Positions 61,666 to 64,000 of a DNA stretch of 64,000 nt are shown here, in pieces; position 1 is the stretch's first letter; each line of letters begins with the position of its first letter. Where the stretch lies: the NCBI RefSeq assembly GCF_000327385.1, contig NW_008710049.1:3970293-4034292 (forward strand). The letters are read 5' to 3'. Both the position numbers and the translations under genes were made by a program. A model generated the notes under the pieces. It worked only from the letters and a program-made list of their open reading frames with translations. It did no database searches and had not been told where the DNA came from. This DNA is from Lottia gigantea (taxonomy: Eukaryota > Mollusca > Gastropoda > Lottiidae).

Positions 61666-63031
61666 TAACTCTCTTGATTCACTTAGACACTTCTCTGATC
61701 CTATTAAATCTGGTAAGATTTAAGCAACATGAATACTGATAAAAGATTTCACTATCCTAATTTCTACTAGAACAGCAGAGTGTAAAACTCCTTTTTAAAA
61801 TAAGGAGGCATCAATTTCAAGTCCTATTGATATTTCATTCAATCTGTCCAACCTTGTATTAGAATGAATGAGATTTAAAGATTGAAATCCAGCTGTTAGT
61901 GTGCTATAATGAAATGGGCTTGTCTGGGAAGTAATGAATGATTCCAGCATCAAATCTATAGGAATCTGTGTAGTATTTTGAGGATAAAGTGAAAAGAAAA
62001 AAAACTAATGTCTTCAATCTATTTTGTGTAAAGATCTAATTGAGTAGATGAGTAATCTCCTACGACTGTACACCACATCGATCTGTAAATTTGAGAGGTT
62101 CAGAGTTTTTTAAACCTGAAACCCCTTCATTCAATATATTTTGTCAAAGGAACTGGTATGAAAAAGTGTCTAGATGCTCAGGAAAAACCATAAAAGCTAT
62201 ATAAATTCCTTTGTAATCACATATCAAATGAGAAAGGTAATGCCACCATTCAGGCAAATTTACAACATAGCATACACCCTGGCATTGCTTGACTTGAAAA
62301 GGTCAATCAGGAGCAAAAGGTTAGACATAGTATTCTAATGATATATAGTGCCTGTTTTCTCAACTAAGTCACTGATAATCAGTGAAGAGCAGAACAATAT
62401 GAGAAAAACTACATTTTTCTTGATAAACAAGAGAATAACAGCATTGAAATGTCGGAAGTTATCTATTAAAGTAATTGTTATTCCATAAAATAGTCTCCAG
62501 TTATACATCATTTAATGATTGAAGTGCAAAATATTAAAGTATCTTATAAAACAATTGATCAGTGACGTAGTGGGGATTTCATTGACATGGGGGCCATCCC
62601 AGCATCCCTTTGTTTATCTTAGAAGGAACTAGTTATGGTGGAGAGACATGGTTACCCCTCACTGGAAAATTTTCATATGTTACAAACGTTAATCAATCTA
62701 ACACAATTTTGGAAAAGAAAGTAGAATAATTTTGCTTTTTTGTGGTCTTAGTAGAAGGGGGAGGAGGGTGGGTGAGTATTAGAGGGGCGCAGCTGTTATT
62801 CATCCAACACATAGTGATGAAAGTTCTAATTTGACAGAAATTCTCCTACTGATATCAGACATAATGTTAATATATGAATGTCAATATTAATATCAGTTTA
62901 CAAACACTGTCCTTTATTGATATTGACAGATTTTATATTGCAACAGTAATTGCTGATTTAACACATTGTCATTACTTGATGGACAGTATAGTATGACTGT
63001 AACAATTTCACCATCAGCATGCAACATTACC
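61666..63031. other. Non-coding stretch with a G-rich scrap
   Basis: CAGTGACGTAGTGGGG at 62560 resembles the CAGTGGCGTAG-type ends of several DNA transposons, and a G-rich patch (AGGGGGAGGAGGGTGGGTGA) lies at about 62754. I cannot pair them as element ends. Confidence 0.45.
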
Positions 63032-63150
63032 TTAAAGGGACAGATGCCATTTTTCACTAATCATACCTTAGTCTGGAATTTATTAGCTAGATTAATCAGT
63101 CATCGTCGGACCATGCATGTCCAGAATCTGAAACATAATTTCTTATAACC
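63032..63150 (+). mobile_element. TTAA-type MITE, family 3 (left part)
   Basis: TTAAAGGGACAGATGCCATT, CACTAATCATACCTTAGTC and GGAATTTATTAGCTAGATTA match the left half of the 5156 copy closely. A matching right end is not found, so the copy is truncated or interrupted. Confidence 0.6.
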
Positions 63151-63478
63151 ATCTACTTCATAGCAAATTGTTTGTATATGTTGCAACTTCCATCAGAATG
63201 TCTTTGCAATGTTAGATAAACCATGTACTCTGACAATCTGAGCAATCCGACATCTTTGCTTAAAGGAATATTCCACTGTTTTTGTAGGTCTAAAAAAAAT
63301 GTTGTTCTAATTTGTGAAAACTATACACCAAAATCATTAGAAATGTATCCCATAACTAAAAATCCAGCTGTTGATTTTTTAACGCCAAAAATTTTTTTAG
63401 AAGTATTTTCAGGTATAATTTACAATGTTTTTGATAATAAAAATGGTTTACAAAAAAAGCAGGAAGCCTCTTTAATTG

Positions 63479-63505
63479 TGGGACTTTGCTTTCAGCAAAG
63501 TCCCA
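63479..63505. repeat. Perfect 12-bp-arm hairpin with a 3-base loop
   Basis: TGGGACTTTGCT, loop TTC, AGCAAAGTCCCA. All twelve pairs match. There is no T run directly after it, so it is not a simple terminator-like structure. It may be an internal or terminal piece of a repeat that starts near TTAAAGGAATATTCC at 63256. Confidence 0.8.
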
Positions 63506-63526
63506 GTTTGTTATCGAAATGTCAAT

Positions 63527-63528
<2 letters not shown>

Positions 63529-63558
<30 letters not shown>
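63529..63558. repeat. 30-T homopolymer
   Basis: Thirty consecutive T. On the minus strand this would be a poly(A) tail, but I cannot identify a retroposed body on its 5' side, so a simple homopolymer is equally likely. Length in an assembly is unreliable. Confidence 0.9.
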
Positions 63559-63676
63559 CGAAATTTACACACCTTCCTGAGCTTAGACTACAATAGTTGC
63601 AGCAACCATTCAATATTCACGAACCTTAGATATAGGCGACGATGTGCATAAATATATTTTGGATCTTTTTTGCAAA

Positions 63677-64000
63677 ACCGGAAGTGCCACAGTTCAATAT
63701 GAGCAAGAATAGTTAATCGGCTCTAGAAGTCGTATTTTTCGGTCGATTTTCTTTGGGTTTGCATTTTTGGAATCTACTGGCAAAATCTGAAAGAATAGCA
63801 GTTTCAAAATTTCAAAATTCGAAAATTTGTCGCAGACATTTTTTTTGCCAAATTTTGCATTTTTTTCATTTTTTTTGCTTTTTGTCTGATTAATCTGAAA
63901 AAAATTGAGCAAAGACAGTTTAAGAAAGTAAACAAAATGGTACAGTAAAATTTTCAATTTCACTTCCGGTTTAAACAGGAAATCGATGTTCACTTCCGGT
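63677..64000. promoter_or_regulatory. Three ETS-type decamers, possibly ends of an inverted-repeat element
   Basis: ACCGGAAGTG at 63677 and its exact reverse CACTTCCGGT at 63961 and 63991. The decamer contains the high-affinity ETS/GABP core CCGGAAGTG. With one extra base pair or two of context (AAACCGGAAGTG on both sides) the first two copies also look like 12-bp terminal inverted repeats around a 294-bp segment. The window ends here, so a further copy may lie beyond it. Confidence 0.4.

Noticed and set aside
1-64000. LTR retroelements, Polintons, endogenous viruses or toxin genes
   Set aside because: I saw no long terminal repeats, polymerase, integrase, capsid or envelope signatures. The one possible exception is the small SGNH-like fragment, whose origin is open.

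Overview
This is an A+T-rich stretch of eukaryotic, almost certainly metazoan, DNA with no recognisable intact protein-coding gene. No open frame exceeds about 190 codons. The longest one is a tandem-repeat artefact and the next longest runs through an interspersed repeat. I see no rRNA, CRISPR, operon structure or ribosome-binding sites, and no recognisable LTR element or Polinton. The window is best read as intergenic DNA or a very large intron. Several short words fit a mollusc: a 'CAAGGGCAATAACTC'-type dispersed repeat (52.1-52.3 kb) and scattered AAGGGAGATAA / TTATCTCCCTT words. That assignment is inference from familiarity with molluscan genomes, not proof.

Layout. 0-6 kb: two short TTAA-flanked inverted-repeat elements, a cluster of a TACGAGGTTT word, a repeat fragment (family 2), and a forkhead-site cluster. 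6-15 kb: degenerate tandem repeats (about 6.2-6.7, 8.1-8.5 and 11.2-11.7 kb), a homogeneous 34-bp minisatellite (13.4-13.8 kb) and a near-identical 96-bp duplication (14.8 kb). 15-28 kb: mostly featureless. It holds one unexplained 113-codon open frame, family 1 repeats (one bounded by a 13-bp direct repeat) and two motif-dense candidate regulatory patches (21.8 and 23.4 kb). 28-31 kb: degenerate tandem repeats, a 28-bp array, a GC-box/E-box/Pbx-Meis-like patch and a 47-bp-arm inverted repeat. 31-46 kb: more family 1 and 2 repeats, a MEF2/E-box cluster (37.3 kb) and a TTAA element. 46-53 kb: a tRNA-like SINE head, a non-autonomous hAT element with a perfect 8-bp target duplication, a foldback element, and a small SGNH-hydrolase-like fossil. 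57.6-59.65 kb: two adjacent satellites. One is a 24-bp array; the other has a 49-bp unit that equals the same 24-bp unit plus 25 extra bases, with a local three-unit higher-order pattern. 60-64 kb: repeat fragments, a perfect 12-bp-arm hairpin, a 30-T tract and three ETS-type decamers at the edge.

The content is therefore a repeat landscape plus a few candidate cis-regulatory patches. No pathway can be reconstructed. The strongest individual calls are the hAT element, the satellite pair, the 34-bp minisatellite, the 30.5-kb inverted repeat and the TTAA element family. Regulatory calls rest on motif density alone.
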